A stretch of DNA of 46,000 nt from Takakia lepidozioides (taxonomy: Eukaryota > Streptophyta > Takakiopsida > Takakiales > Takakiaceae). The stretch lies in assembly GCA_030704615.1 (NCBI GenBank), contig JAKLZA010000032.1, forward strand, positions 1 to 46,000, read 5' to 3'. This document shows positions 11,113 to 21,461 of the stretch, in pieces; positions within the stretch are counted from its first letter, which is position 1, and each line of letters opens with the position of its first letter. The notes under the pieces were generated by a model. That model saw only the letters and a program-made list of their open reading frames with translations. It ran no database searches and had not been told where the DNA came from. The position numbers were made by a program, and so were the translations under genes.

Positions 11113-14100
11113 GGGAAAATGCAAAGTGTGGCGGATGAGGTCCCTCAGGGTCAGGGGAAGGAGACCAAAGATGATGTGACGATGAGTTTTATGAAAGCAA
11201 AGCCGCTGAGATGCTGGGGGGTCAAAAGGTGAACTCTCAGCTTGTGGTTCAAAGTATGCTTGCTCCTGGTGGGAGGTTGAAGATTCCCCTGTGTAGGTTG
11301 GTTTCCATGCCCGTCGTTCGTCCACCCCTTGTCAAAGACATTCTCAAGCTGGAGGCCGAGTTTGTTCATGGGTATTTGGATGGATCCGCGGTCTTTTACG
11401 TTTCTACTAGGGATTCAAGAGGTAACGAGCTCCTTGTTGATGAGTCAATCGTCGACTCCTGGGACCCCATTTGGAGACAGGTGAACGAATCCTTCGAACT
11501 TCTTCTCTCCAGAAAACCTTCCACCCAGGTATTCTCGGGAAGATGTTTCACGTTTGGGATGGCAACCACCGGTTGCTTGCATGGATGGCTGTCATTGGGA
11601 GGCTGCACTCACAGGAGGAAGAGTGGCATTACTCTGTTCGATCGATGGTGCTTGATTGTGACGACAACATGATGGGTCTTCTGACGGCAATGAATGATGT
11701 GAACAGGTTGGTTTCTCATTGTACACGTTGCACTTCTGGTTCCGTTCTTCCTTGATTGAAGTCCTTGAATTACATTCTGAAATTCAGATATCATTCTGCA
11801 GAGGGACGGAGACATCGCATGTCAAAACGAGTCTGGTTCACACACTGTATAGGATACAAAGGATCGGGCAGATGCCCTTGACCAACTTCAAGACCATCCT
11901 TTCGGCAGAGATGTATAAGAAATGCGAAAGCTCCAAGACTTCGGAAACATGGTACTCGTTGACCCGTGAGGCTTTCATGGAGTACATGTACACGGTGAGA
12001 TACATCTTCCTTCATCTGGCCTTTCCATATTCCTGCTTCCACATGTTTGTTTCTCTCTGTCTCCCTTGACCTTGGATTGATGCAACTCTCTTGCATTCCC
12101 TTGCAGCAAGACATTGCAGATGCAGGGGAGCGTGGCAAACTGGAATACTACAGCTCTACCCCTGAGGAGAGAAGGACAGCAAAGGGAGTTGAAAGTCACA
12201 TCCAGAAGGAGATGAACGCTACAAGAAGGACAATAATGAGTGCTTTTGTGAAGCAGTTGAGAATGGCCGACCCATCATTCGGGCCGCAGTTTCTGCTGGA
12301 GATAAAAAAACCATTATAACAAGCCAGGCAAGCCGGAGATGGCCCAGGAGAAGTTGCACAGGTTGTCTACCGCCGTCGTGTCTTCTGAACAGAAGGTGAA
12401 GTGGCTGCAGATATGGAACTCCGATCCCACAGTTAGGGATACCCACATGTTCCCAAGGCCAGAGAAGGAGAAGAAGACCCAGCGTGTCGTTCCTGTCAGT
12501 GACAATGTGCTGGACAACTGGCTTCACAAGGCCACTTACTGGAGCCAGGTGTGATGTCCTCTCGTATCTCACTTTCTTTTCTCTTTTCCTGTCCTTCTCT
12601 TCCCATTGCCTCTTACATTCGCTGTGACTGTTTTTGGGTTCATTCTTCCATTTCAATTTTTTTGCAGTTGGAAGAAAGGGCCCGATCGGTTCTGCATACT
12701 CAGCTGGCTGACTATGGCATCACTATGACAGCTCCGAAGGTCTCCTTCGAAGCATACATGAGGAAATGGAGAGCCACAGTGTGGCACTCTGGTTTCTTTA
12801 GAGAGTTCAGCAAGGAGGGTGGCATCAGTCGAACAAATGAGCTTGACCAGCAGGAAAAAGGAGAGGAAGCCTGGAAACGATGCCTTTACAGGTGCACACC
12901 CTTGCACTCTTTGCTTGTGTTGTGGTTGCAATGTGTTGTGTGGCATACTGTTTAAGGGGGTCTTCCTGGTGTGTTGAAAAAGCTGGGACACAATATGTGC
13001 ATTGGATAATGAGGCTGTGTCTGTTCGTGCAGGTACATTAAGTTTGTTCTCCTGGAAGAGAATTGCTTGGACAAACATCCAGATTTCGTGGACCTTTGGC
13101 TTGTCCCTGCTGGCAACCAGACCATGTTCACTGCTGGGATCTTGCATGACTGGGGTCCGGACCATCTTTCTTCTTGTGGTTGGTATTTGGATTGCCCTCC
13201 TTCAGAGACCCCAGCTGTAGAGTTGTCTTTGAGGAGAGAGAATGACCGTATTGCAGCCACTGCCCGCAGCAGCGGACCTCGACATTCATGAGCGTAATCT
13301 GAGGACTCTTGCAGAGAAGGAGCCTCCCGCTCAGGATACCCCGGGTAGAGGAAGAAAGGCAAAGGGAAAAGATGTTGCTGGTGTTGTGGGGACGGGAAGG
13401 GGTAGAGGGAAGGTGGCACAAGGGCAGGGAAGTGTTGCAGCTATTGGCCCTGTGGAGCATGTCCAGCAGACTCCACCGCATGGTAGGGGATCCGGGAGAA
13501 AAAACAAGGGTGTGTTGATCCCAAGGACCCGTACCATGCAGTGGAACATCCCACGAGGGTCATTCGTCCAACCAGGTTGGAGATTGCCAACGTCGGGTTC
13601 CTTGCCATGATGGAGTCGAAGAAATCTGATTACAAGGGCGAGCCATCACCAGTGGGGAGAGGATTGTCGAGTTCCTCAGCACGGTGCGTGTTCTCTTTGG
13701 GTTCTGTGGCTTCTGCTCTCTTTTGTCTGCTGTGGGCATGGATCGTTTATAAACTTGTCAGAATTCCATTGTTTTTTGTTTGCAGGCTAAAATGACCAAA
13801 TCGTGGTGTGAACGGGAAGGAGAAGCCATATGCAGCGGAACTCATCATCTTGGACATCCCTGATGGGTTGGCAGTCCCGGATATCCCACCATCGGGTGCT
13901 TGTCCGGGTTGGAATGCATTTGATGAGCGCTACTGGCGGTGGGTTTTTTCCTTTTGCAACTTCTTCCTTTCCGATGCAGGTGTTTTGGTTCTCATCCAGT
14001 CCATCGATGTTCGGTGTCGCCGTGCCCTTGCCAGCTATTTGAAAGCCTCGGGCATGAGAGTCCTGAAGACATGGAATTGTGTGAACAGCATGTACCTTAC

Positions 14101-15186
14101 GAAGGGGGATCGTCCGGGAGAGATGGTGAGTTTCCCTTCTTCTTCCTCTTCTTTTTTGTTCTGGGATTGTGTTGTGTAGGTCGCTCAAACTCATATGTAG
14201 GGGCCCGATTTTATTTTGGTTCTTAGTTCCTTCTGGATGTCATGTTCGCAGACTCGTCTGTTTGAAGCTGTTTGTCTCGTCCGGGTGCATCCACCAACGA
14301 CTCGGCCGGCATTACGGAGTTTGCCATCACTCACGGGGGCAAGTTCATAGATGACAGGACAGATCCTCCCACGGATGACATGCATCACAACTACTACGTC
14401 GACAGCAACGTGTGCTTGCGAAGGGGGAATGGGGTTCCTTGGAGAGGGGCGAGGGAGAGAGCCCGCTTCATTCAAACGATTGTGGAGTGCTGACACACCA
14501 CACCTCAGACGCCAGAGTTTGGGATGGGCACAGGTTCGTCCTTCAACATTCACATTTCATGAATTTGATTGAGCTTGCACTTTCAGCACTTTCCACCGTT
14601 CCGAATGTGTCTTCAATGTCTGCTTACTTCATTCTATTCCACCTGCAGGTGCTTCGTACCACGCTTGCAAGGCCACGCGACATGTCTTTGGGATTGAAGG
14701 GATGCTGAGATTTACAAGAACCTCCTGGACACCTTCTACCGAAGCCCCGTCCCCTGAGACTTCTGACTTCTGGAGCTGGACTCCGACTTTGCCTGTGAGT
14801 AAGTTGAACCTGTGCATGCTTGCATTGTTGTTTCATTATCGAGAATCGCTGTTTTGAGGCAAAGTGCAAATGGGAGACATCCTCTTCGTTGGACTTGTGC
14901 ATTGCATCATTGTGTTTAAAAATGGAATTTTGTGGACATGTGTAGGAGTCCGCGTGCTTCCACTTGCCCTCCTGGGCTATCACACCTATTTGGACTGTTT
15001 TTCAGTCCTCCTCGGTCTTGTGTGCTACCTGTCTATGCGGAGGCACTCGCAGCAAGCATGTCCGTTCATGGCACTCAGAGTCCACCTTGCGATGGCCTTC
15101 GTAGAACACGTGGTGTTGGGGCCAGAATCTTTGTAGATGACATAGCACAGGAGGTGGACATTGATTGTGATGACTGCGACACTTGA
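11113..15186 (+). pseudogene. ParB-like/beta-class DNA methyltransferase, decayed exons 2-10 (left copy)
   Basis: Exons, placed by GT-AG sites shared with the right copy: 11113-11706, 11802-11994, 12107-12548, 12668-12891, 13033-13683, 13786-14125, 14252-14533, 14649-14798 and 14946-15186. Against the intact right copy this gene has one-base losses near 11170, 11541, 13653 and 14304, extra bases in the A-run near 12310 and near 13270, and a scrambled stretch around 14455-14520 just before the AdoMet-binding motif. Exon 9 is about 40 bp shorter and out of frame. A functional full-length enzyme is therefore unlikely from this copy, although exon 1 upstream is open. Domain content is given under the right copy. 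Confidence 0.8.
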
Positions 15187-15444
15187 TATGAAGTATTCTT
15201 TTGGTTTAATTCTGGGACAAATTTGAAATGGGATGGTTGTGTGTCCTTATTGTCCTCTTTGCAATGTGTGCATGGAATTCACATTCATGGTTCCAAACTA
15301 TTGTTGGAGATGGGGGTTGCATGGACTGCCCGGATTGTTCCTTCAATATATTTGTTGTTTTTGTGGACCTCACAGACTTGAGTACATTGCCAAAAAAACA
15401 AACCACTTTGTTCTGCAATTCTCAATTCTCCCCACATCAACCCG
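15187..15444 (+). other. 3' flank of the methyltransferase gene (left copy)
   Basis: Non-coding stretch after the stop codon, conserved in the right copy (29049-29304). Short open frames here are shifted between the copies and show no coding signature. I did not find a convincing AATAAA. Confidence 0.4.
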
Positions 15445-15494
15445 CGGAAATAGGTGACCCCACTCGGAAATAGGTGACATCCGCGGAAATAGGC
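15445..15494 (+). repeat. Triple CGGAAATAGG subterminal repeat (left copy)
   Basis: CGGAAATAGG starts at 15445, 15465 and 15484. The first two copies continue with TGAC and are spaced 20 bp, about two helical turns. The arrangement is conserved at 28999-29048 in the other copy. A second transposase- or regulator-binding element is plausible but unproven. Confidence 0.6.
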
Positions 15495-15504
15495 ACTGTT
15501 TGCA

Positions 15505-15590
15505 TGCTGACGTGGCGTGAGCCTGTGCTGGGCTCACGCTTTCCTGGGCTCACAGGCTCACGCCTCCAGGCTCACGGAATAGCACCCCCC
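15505..15590. repeat. Terminal region with CGTGAGCC motif cluster (inner end, left copy)
   Basis: Five copies of CGTGAGCC or its complement GGCTCACG (one reads GGCTCACA) lie within 75 bp, followed by the terminus GGAATAGCACCCCCC. This mirrors the motif cluster at 536-642, as expected for the two ends of one transposon. Confidence 0.65.
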
Positions 15591-15606
15591 TATCAAACAG
15601 TACTAG

Positions 15607-16589
15607 AAGCCCAAAATAGCATTGTGGTGTACAACAGCCCGCCATGTCCCTCATGCGAGCCAAGACACAAGCGCAAGCATTGAGGCATACCATGGAAATC
15701 TGAAGGCAAGACTTGCCATGGGGAAAGGCAAGATGAGTGGTCGTAGAGTGGACTGGCTTATATGGGAACTCACTGGCCGTGTGCTAACACACTACTGGTA
15801 CGCAATCCATTTGAAGACCCACGGGTTCATAAGAAATGATAAACACGAAAAGTACATATCCAGTTCTATACTTGCGGTACGAGACATTCCTGCTGAGAGT
15901 GTTACTCTTCCCTTGGGTCCTGGTGAACCAGCCTACGTTCTTAGCAGCAACCACCCCGGCACAACATACATTGTTTACAATCCTAATTGCAATTGGGGTT
16001 GTTGCACGTGCCCATGGGCAATGAAGGGAAACTTATGCAAGCATCAGGTCCATGTCCTGAAGATGCTTCACCCTGACCTACAGGATGGCCTCCTTGTGCG
16101 CGCTTGTGGCACGGCGCTGGGAACCATTCATGGAGGATTACCTAACTTGCTCTTGGGCAATGGTGCCGACGGCAACGACAAATCCAATCAGTTCATGGAA
16201 AGACATCCTCCGGACGACTTCCCCTACGATGAGGCACCTCTGGAGGTCTCAGCCTCAATGGAACAAGAATTCGCGGACATACTTCGCATTGTAGGTGATG
16301 ACATGCCCGATCTACTCTTCATATGTGCAGAGGGCAGCTCGTTGATATCCTGGCAAAAAGTGCGGCTGGAATGTTGCACCCTGTGGCAGCGAAGGCTTTC
16401 CGTCCTCTGAACGACAACAACAACATGTCTCTGAAAAGGAGACGAGATTTCGTGGAGGCCTGGAAAACCCGGCCTAGGGTTTTGCGGAGAACCAGCAAGA
16501 GGGTGTCTGCACCTGCACCTGCAGCACATATATACTCGAAAATTCGCAAGGTTTCAGGTCGTGTAGATATCACGAAGAAGACAATATAA
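15607..16589 (+). pseudogene. 3' part of a second SWIM-finger MULE/FAR1-like gene
   Basis: The reading carries the features of plant SWIM-domain proteins related to MULE transposases: IEAYHGNLKAR, then RRVDWLIWELT, HYWYAIHLK, a YIVYNP strand and the SWIM finger WGCCTCPWAMKGNLCKHQVH. The N-terminal finger and catalytic core are missing; a TAG at 15604-15606 and then the end of the left transposon precede it. Near 16325 the frame must shift by one base to reach the basic C-terminus (KRRRDFVEAWK to DITKKTI), by frameshift or a small intron. Its sequence is clearly different from the main transposase, so it derives from another family. Whether the left transposon cut it is unclear, because its missing half is not on the far side of that element. 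Confidence 0.75.
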
Positions 16590-16738
16590 GTCTGCAATGC
16601 CTCGAAAAGAGACAAGGTTTCACGTCGTGTAGGTGTCACGAAGAAGACAATATAAGTCTGCAATTCCTCGAAAAGAGACAAGGTTTCACGTTGTGTAGGT
16701 GTCACGAAGAAGACAATATAAGTCTGCAATTCCTCTGG
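16548..16738 (+). repeat. 66-bp tandem repeat, three copies
   Basis: Units start at AAGGTTTCA at 16548, 16614 and 16680. The first lies in the C-terminal codons and stop of the preceding SWIM gene; 66 is a multiple of three, so each unit repeats a similar tail with its stop codon. Confidence 0.9.
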
Positions 16739-16769
16739 TAGCATTGTCCCTTTCTGAAATACAAGTCCG

Positions 16770-18160
16770 CAATGGACTAATGCACAGTCTCCCAATGGAC
16801 TCCTACAGTCTCCCAACTGACTCCCACACAGTCTCCCAAGCATAGTCTCTGTCTCCCAACAGAGTCACAGTCAACAAACTGTGAGCGCCAGTAAGCCAGT
16901 CGGCTGCCCACTCCAAAAGTCTGCTCACCACACCTCCACCTCATCCTTGTAACTCTTCCAGCAGACTGCTGGACAGACTAAGTCTCAAGCAGACTCATCC
17001 ACAACAGCAGACTCAAAATGGACAGGCTCCAGTGGACTACCTCCCTAACGACTCATGCCAATCCAGCGTCCCAGCGGACTCATGGACATGGTGCCTACCA
17101 GACTAGGTACCAGACCCACCAGTCCTAGCCTCGGCAGCGTACTGCTTGCACATTCAAGCTTAGCAGACTCCCAGCTAACACCGCAACAAGTGAGAACCTC
17201 ACCGAGCCGATGAACTTCGAGTTGTTACGAAGGCGAGCGTGTTTGCGACGCTTCGCGGCTCACCACGACTCTCTACACCTGGGGAAGAACGGTCGTCTTT
17301 CGTTACGGTGATAGAAACGAGGAAAACAAAACAGTGCAAAACAGTGCGAAGAAACAGGCGCGAAGAGAATGGAGTCGATCGCACAAGGAACATGAAAAGA
17401 AAGTAGAAGTAGAAGGGGAAAGCGGGCATGGCACTGCCAACGTGGTGCGATTTCACAGGCGCCAACTATCCGCCGTCACCGCATTGAATACGTCCACCGA
17501 ACGCATCGTACTAAATTCATCCACGGTCCTCGCAAGTGCAGCAGACTCATTTCCCATCGGGCCGAGAGTCCACCGGACCGCCAGTCCAGCGGACTATTCA
17601 CTTTGCTGAGGCGAAGCGGCTTCATATTAGAGGCACTTCCCTGCCAGCGGAATGAAGACAAAAGAGAGGAATGGGAGAACAGGAAAGTCGAACACACCCA
17701 TTGCAAACAGACTCGCGGCACAACAGACTGATACATGCACAGTCCAACAAACTGATATCCATAGAGGAGAACTGTCCAGCAAACGGACGTTTCGCCAGAC
17801 TGGCGGGAGAACAAGCCAAAAGACTGACCGGAGGGAAAATAAGAAGTCAAATAGACTTAGTGCAACAGACTTCCGACACAACAGACTGACAAATTCACAA
17901 GTGCGACAGACTGATATCCCAACAGACGGACTTCCAGCAGACCGCCTCCAAACTGACTGTTATGCACGCGATAAGGGGAATATCCGGAGCACTGACGGGC
18001 CAACGGACCCACTGTGAACAGACTCGCGACACAACGGACCTCAAACATCCACGCGCATTTGCAGATGCAATTGTCTCAGTCTGGTCCGTCTCCTGGCAAA
18101 TGCGACAATGTACCGATTCTGCACCTACTCCCGTCGTGGCTCAGACATCTGCATTCAGCA
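16770..18160. repeat. GACT/AGTC-rich low-complexity region
   Basis: Irregular short motifs such as CAGACTC, GGACTC, AGTCTCCCAA and ACAGACTGA recur through about 1.4 kb without a fixed period. No convincing coding frame is present. It may be a decayed minisatellite. Origin unknown. Confidence 0.5.
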
Positions 18161-18239
18161 GGTGCGTGTGGATGTTTGAGGACCTTACGACTGGATGGTG
18201 TTCCGTGACGACTCGAATTGTTTTTTTGTGCTGCCATCC

Positions 18240-18635
18240 CTTATATAATACCATGTGGAAGGGCGGTTGCACCAATATTAGAAATTTTACTTTTTTTTTT
18301 TTTCCTGAAAATGGGTGTAATCGCCAATTATGGCGATTGCACCTATTGGAAAAATATAAAATTATATGCGACCGCCAGCCTTGACAGTCGCATCCATTTT
18401 CAGTTATATGTATATATATATATCTCCGAAATTAGGCGTGACCATCAATTATGACTGTTGCACCTATTTAAAATATAAAAAATTATATACGACCGCCAAC
18501 CTTGGCGGTCGCATTAATTTTTGGAAAAATAAAAGTTTTTTTTTTTTGAAAATGTGTGCAACCACCAATTATGGCGGTCGCACATATTAAGAAAATAAAA
18601 AATACATGCGACCGCCATAATTGGCTGTTCCGATG
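18240..18635. repeat. Hairpin-rich repeats with GCGACCGCCA / TGGCGGTCGC core
   Basis: Repeated short palindromes alternate with poly(T) and AT-rich linkers. One is perfect (GCGACCGCCAA-CC-TTGGCGGTCGC, about 18490-18513). Others, such as TCGCCAATTATGGCGA, carry substitutions. They resemble a foldback or MITE-like cluster. No ORF. Confidence 0.7.
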
Positions 18636-20601
18636 TTGAGTGGTAAAAAACTTTGAAGGGAGGGCGATTGTCAGGAAGCGTGGAAACTGTCCATGCCCCT
18701 ATCGTAGGACTATTGGCTTCCGGGTCTTGGGAGCTAAGAAAGTTTTCTAACACCAAGTCGGCATGATGGTATAAATTCGTTAGGTTTTGTCCCATGTTGT
18801 CTGTAATTGATTTATGCAGGGAAACCATGTATTTGTGGTATTCCAGCTATTGGTGGATGATGGAGGCTATCATGCGATTTTCCATGGAGACTACATCGCT
18901 GCGTAGATCAGTTCTGATTGATATAGAGGGCGCTTCCAATTTTTTGTCTATTTCTTTTATCACTGTCAGTGCGCTTGGGGACTAGCTAAATTGAGTCGAT
19001 GGAATCAACACTGTCGTGGAAAGCTTGGCATTCAACCTGCACAGTTGAAAGATATAGATTTTAAAATATGAGGGTTTAGTACTGTGACTTTCTATTTTCA
19101 ATACTTTCAAGTGTACAAGGTTTATCTCCTACTGATGATTTCACACTACCACTAACATCCGAGTGTAGCATTAGGATAATGAGCTAGGAGAACTTTTGTG
19201 GGTAGCATTCAGCCATTCCAGCAAAGAGATATAGATTGTGGAAGATGCTAGTTCACTATAGTTACAGCCTGATACAATTTTCAATTTCCCAGAGCTAAAC
19301 ATGGTATTTCATAGGGTAGGGGAGCGCACCTAATAGTTGTTTGGTTTTTTTGTGATTGACATGAGTAGTTGTTCTACTTCGACTAAATCAATCTTTGTTA
19401 CAGTGTTTTTGATCGTAAAAGCTTTTATGTTTTTCTATCTCCAATGCCTTATACACAGAGGGCAATTGCAACATCGTCAGCGACGCTCTGCCATGTTCAT
19501 TGTTTATTGTCTGTCTGATTCAGTAGGTACATTTGATCTATGTTTTCCTTTTGGTGAATTTTCAAAGTTATGATTTGGATTTGTCGTTTATTAGTCTGCA
19601 CGCTCTAAGTGTGGAGGTGATGACCACCTTGGTTTTTTTTTAGTTTTATGGACAGTAAGTAAGACAACGAAGGTCGTCTAAATGTTTGAGATCGAGCCCA
19701 ACCGGAGTTGAGATCCCGAGTTGGTATGATCTAGTACTTCTTTGATTTGATTTGGTCCATAACTTCTGAGTCATTAGGGGACAATTATCAAGTATATCAA
19801 ACTTTAATATTGAAAATTTTGTGTGGGAAGTAAAGGAAGAGTGCAGATAATTCTCGACTGTCTCACACAAGCACATGTGTGTGGCAGATCTCTTTTTACT
19901 TTGTGCGTACAAATCAAATCAATTCATATGGTAAAAAAGACATCGCTTCCATGATTTCATGGTTGGCAAGCTAACACCTTGGTTCAATCCCACGCTTTAG
20001 CAGTAAACCATGGGAACGAGGGTTTTTTATTGAACTGGCCGTGTATGGGTACAAGGCTCTCATCCATTGATTTGATTTGGTCCATAACCCCTGAGTCACT
20101 AGGGGACAAAATTCAAAATGGTCGAACGTTTGAGTCTGCTTAATGAGATTTGGGAAGACGATAATTGTTATGATCGTGTGATGAATGACAGTTCTAGTAA
20201 AGTGCGATGGATGCGACTGTGTCTCGTATCACTCGGCCTAGTTTAGTGAGAATGATAAAAAACACTCATGTTTTCGAAATGAAAATAAAAAACTGGTTGC
20301 AATATTTTGCGAAAACTGATGGTAGCGTATTCAAATCAGTTTTTGTTACTCAATGATTGCGCACAGAATTCCTTGGTTCAGTTCGGGACGATTATTTGAG
20401 AGAGGGTTGTCGATTCGCATATTTGTCTATGGAAATTGTCGCGCGGCTTTTACTCACCCATCCCTTCGCTATCCGAGGTGGAAACTCCAAGATAGAAGAG
20501 TTGGAAATCTCTAAGTACTCAGCCCGCTCAGAACAATCAGTCATGACCTACAGCTAGTGTTTCATGGGGGTGTTTCCTATTTGTTTTCCTTTCCGCATTC
20601 A
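18636..20601. other. AT-rich stretch without recognisable genes
   Basis: No frame of useful length or known motif on either strand. The only structure I see is a 42-bp direct repeat (19742-19783 and 20067-20108, core GATTTGGTCCATAAC) and a GGTTCAATCCC string near 20020 that matches a Pol III B box, so a tRNA-derived SINE remnant is possible. Confidence 0.5.
19742..20108 (+). repeat. Pair of 42-bp direct repeats
   Basis: TTGATTTGATTTGGTCCATA at 19742 and again at 20067, each followed by AAC, then a variable dinucleotide and CTGAGTCA, ending AGGGGACA. A few substitutions separate them. Between them lies the B-box-like GGTTCAATCCC. Confidence 0.7.
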
Positions 20602-21423
20602 TGTTAGCTAGCTACCTTACTATTGATAATTAAGTATCAGTTTGCTTCATCAATCTATCGGATTCCATCAACTCATCCATTCATTCCACAGCTTCACTCA
20701 GATCTCTCTACACAGTGTGAGTATGAAGTATGTATCAGATTAATATCTATCAAGTATCAGGCTGAAGCCATGGTGTCTCTAATCTACTCTACATTACAAT
20801 TCTATAGCTTGCATTCATCAAGTAACAACAGATCATCCCTTCTCCTACTCCGTACTCTTCATCTTTCTGCTCAGAGATCCCCTCTCTGTCTCATTTCCCT
20901 CCGTCATGTCCGAAGTCCCCTCCCGAAGTCATGTCAAGAAGTGATCCTCCTCCAGTTCTCGCTCCTCGCTTTATTTTCCTACCCGTTGTTCTAACCGTTT
21001 TCCTCACTAACCGTCATCCGTGAACTAATCATGTTCCATTCGCAGATGTTGTTCCCCACAGTTGTTCCCTATCCTGCTATCCGTTCCCTATGGTCGTGAC
21101 AGCTGTGTCAAGCTGTGACTGGCTATGTGGCTGTGACGGGCTGTGACTGGCTGTGCGACTGTGTTGGGCTGTCTGTGACTGGCTGTGTGGCTGTGTCGGC
21201 TGTGACGGGCTGTGTTGGCTGTGATGGGCTGTGTCGGCTGTGACGACTGTGACGGGCTGTGTTGGCTGTGACTGGCTGTGTTGGACTGTGACGGACTGTG
21301 TAACCCCCCTCTACAGTGCGCTGCTGTCACCCCTAAGGCTCTTGTTGGTCTCAGTCTGTGCAAAAATTAAGGGTACTCCTCAGATCCCGTAAAAGTGTCT
21401 AAGTCCCTGGCAGTCCTCTAACA
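20602..21423 (-). repeat. 3' long terminal repeat of the gypsy element
   Basis: In element sense it begins TGTTAGAGGACTGCC directly after the polypurine tract and ends AGCTAGCTAACA, giving a perfect TGTTAG/CTAACA terminal inverted pair and 822 bp. The partner LTR is not in the window, so the inner-to-outer limit rests on this terminal pair only. It contains a TG-rich minisatellite at 21093-21310. Confidence 0.65.
21093..21310. repeat. GGCTGTGA minisatellite in the LTR
   Basis: Short irregular units built on GGCTGTGACTGGCTGTG. A related array lies at 25600-25960 in the same retroelement. Confidence 0.8.
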
Positions 21424-21440
21424 TTACCTCTTCCCCTCTC
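21424..21440 (-). promoter_or_regulatory. Polypurine tract of the gypsy element
   Basis: GAGAGGGGAAGAGGTAA in element sense abuts the LTR start TGTTAG. Position and composition match a plus-strand primer. Confidence 0.65.
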
Positions 21441-21461
21441 AAAAAGCCGTGTCCTCACGGT

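Larger units (their letters stand above)
536..15590 (+). mobile_element. MULE-type DNA transposon with DNA methyltransferase, left copy
   Basis: This 15.06-kb unit is repeated in inverted orientation at 28902-44896, and the similarity stops abruptly at both ends. The outer end begins AGCGTAGCTACGGCGTGAGCC and the inner end finishes GGCTCACGGAATAGCACCCCCC. Read inwards, both termini share GCTA followed by CGTGAGCC, so they are short imperfect terminal inverted repeats. Contents in order: minus-strand transposase gene, divergent promoter region, exon 1 of the methyltransferase gene, satellite array, methyltransferase exons 2-10. No 8-11 bp target-site duplication of the kind usual for MULEs is visible: the flanks read CTGGAAGCC and TATCAAACA. 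The unit was delimited by comparing the two copies. Assignment to the MULE class rests on the transposase. Confidence 0.85.

Noticed and set aside
13939-13979. A 41-bp intron inside methyltransferase exon 7
   Set aside because: GT and AG are present, but it is shorter than the other introns, and the unspliced reading gives LSDAGVLVLI, a good match to methyltransferase structure.
536-15590. Helitron, Polinton/Maverick or KDZ-type element
   Set aside because: No Rep-helicase, no DNA polymerase B, integrase, ATPase or capsid gene, and no KDZ-type transposase. The transposase has the MULE core and SWIM finger.
17199-17850. Minus-strand open frames in the GACT-rich region
   Set aside because: Their composition follows the low-complexity repeat, and several overlapping frames are equally open.
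18794-19573. Short open frames in the AT-rich spacer
   Set aside because: They are under 80 codons, biased by AT-rich sequence and lack motifs or splice logic.
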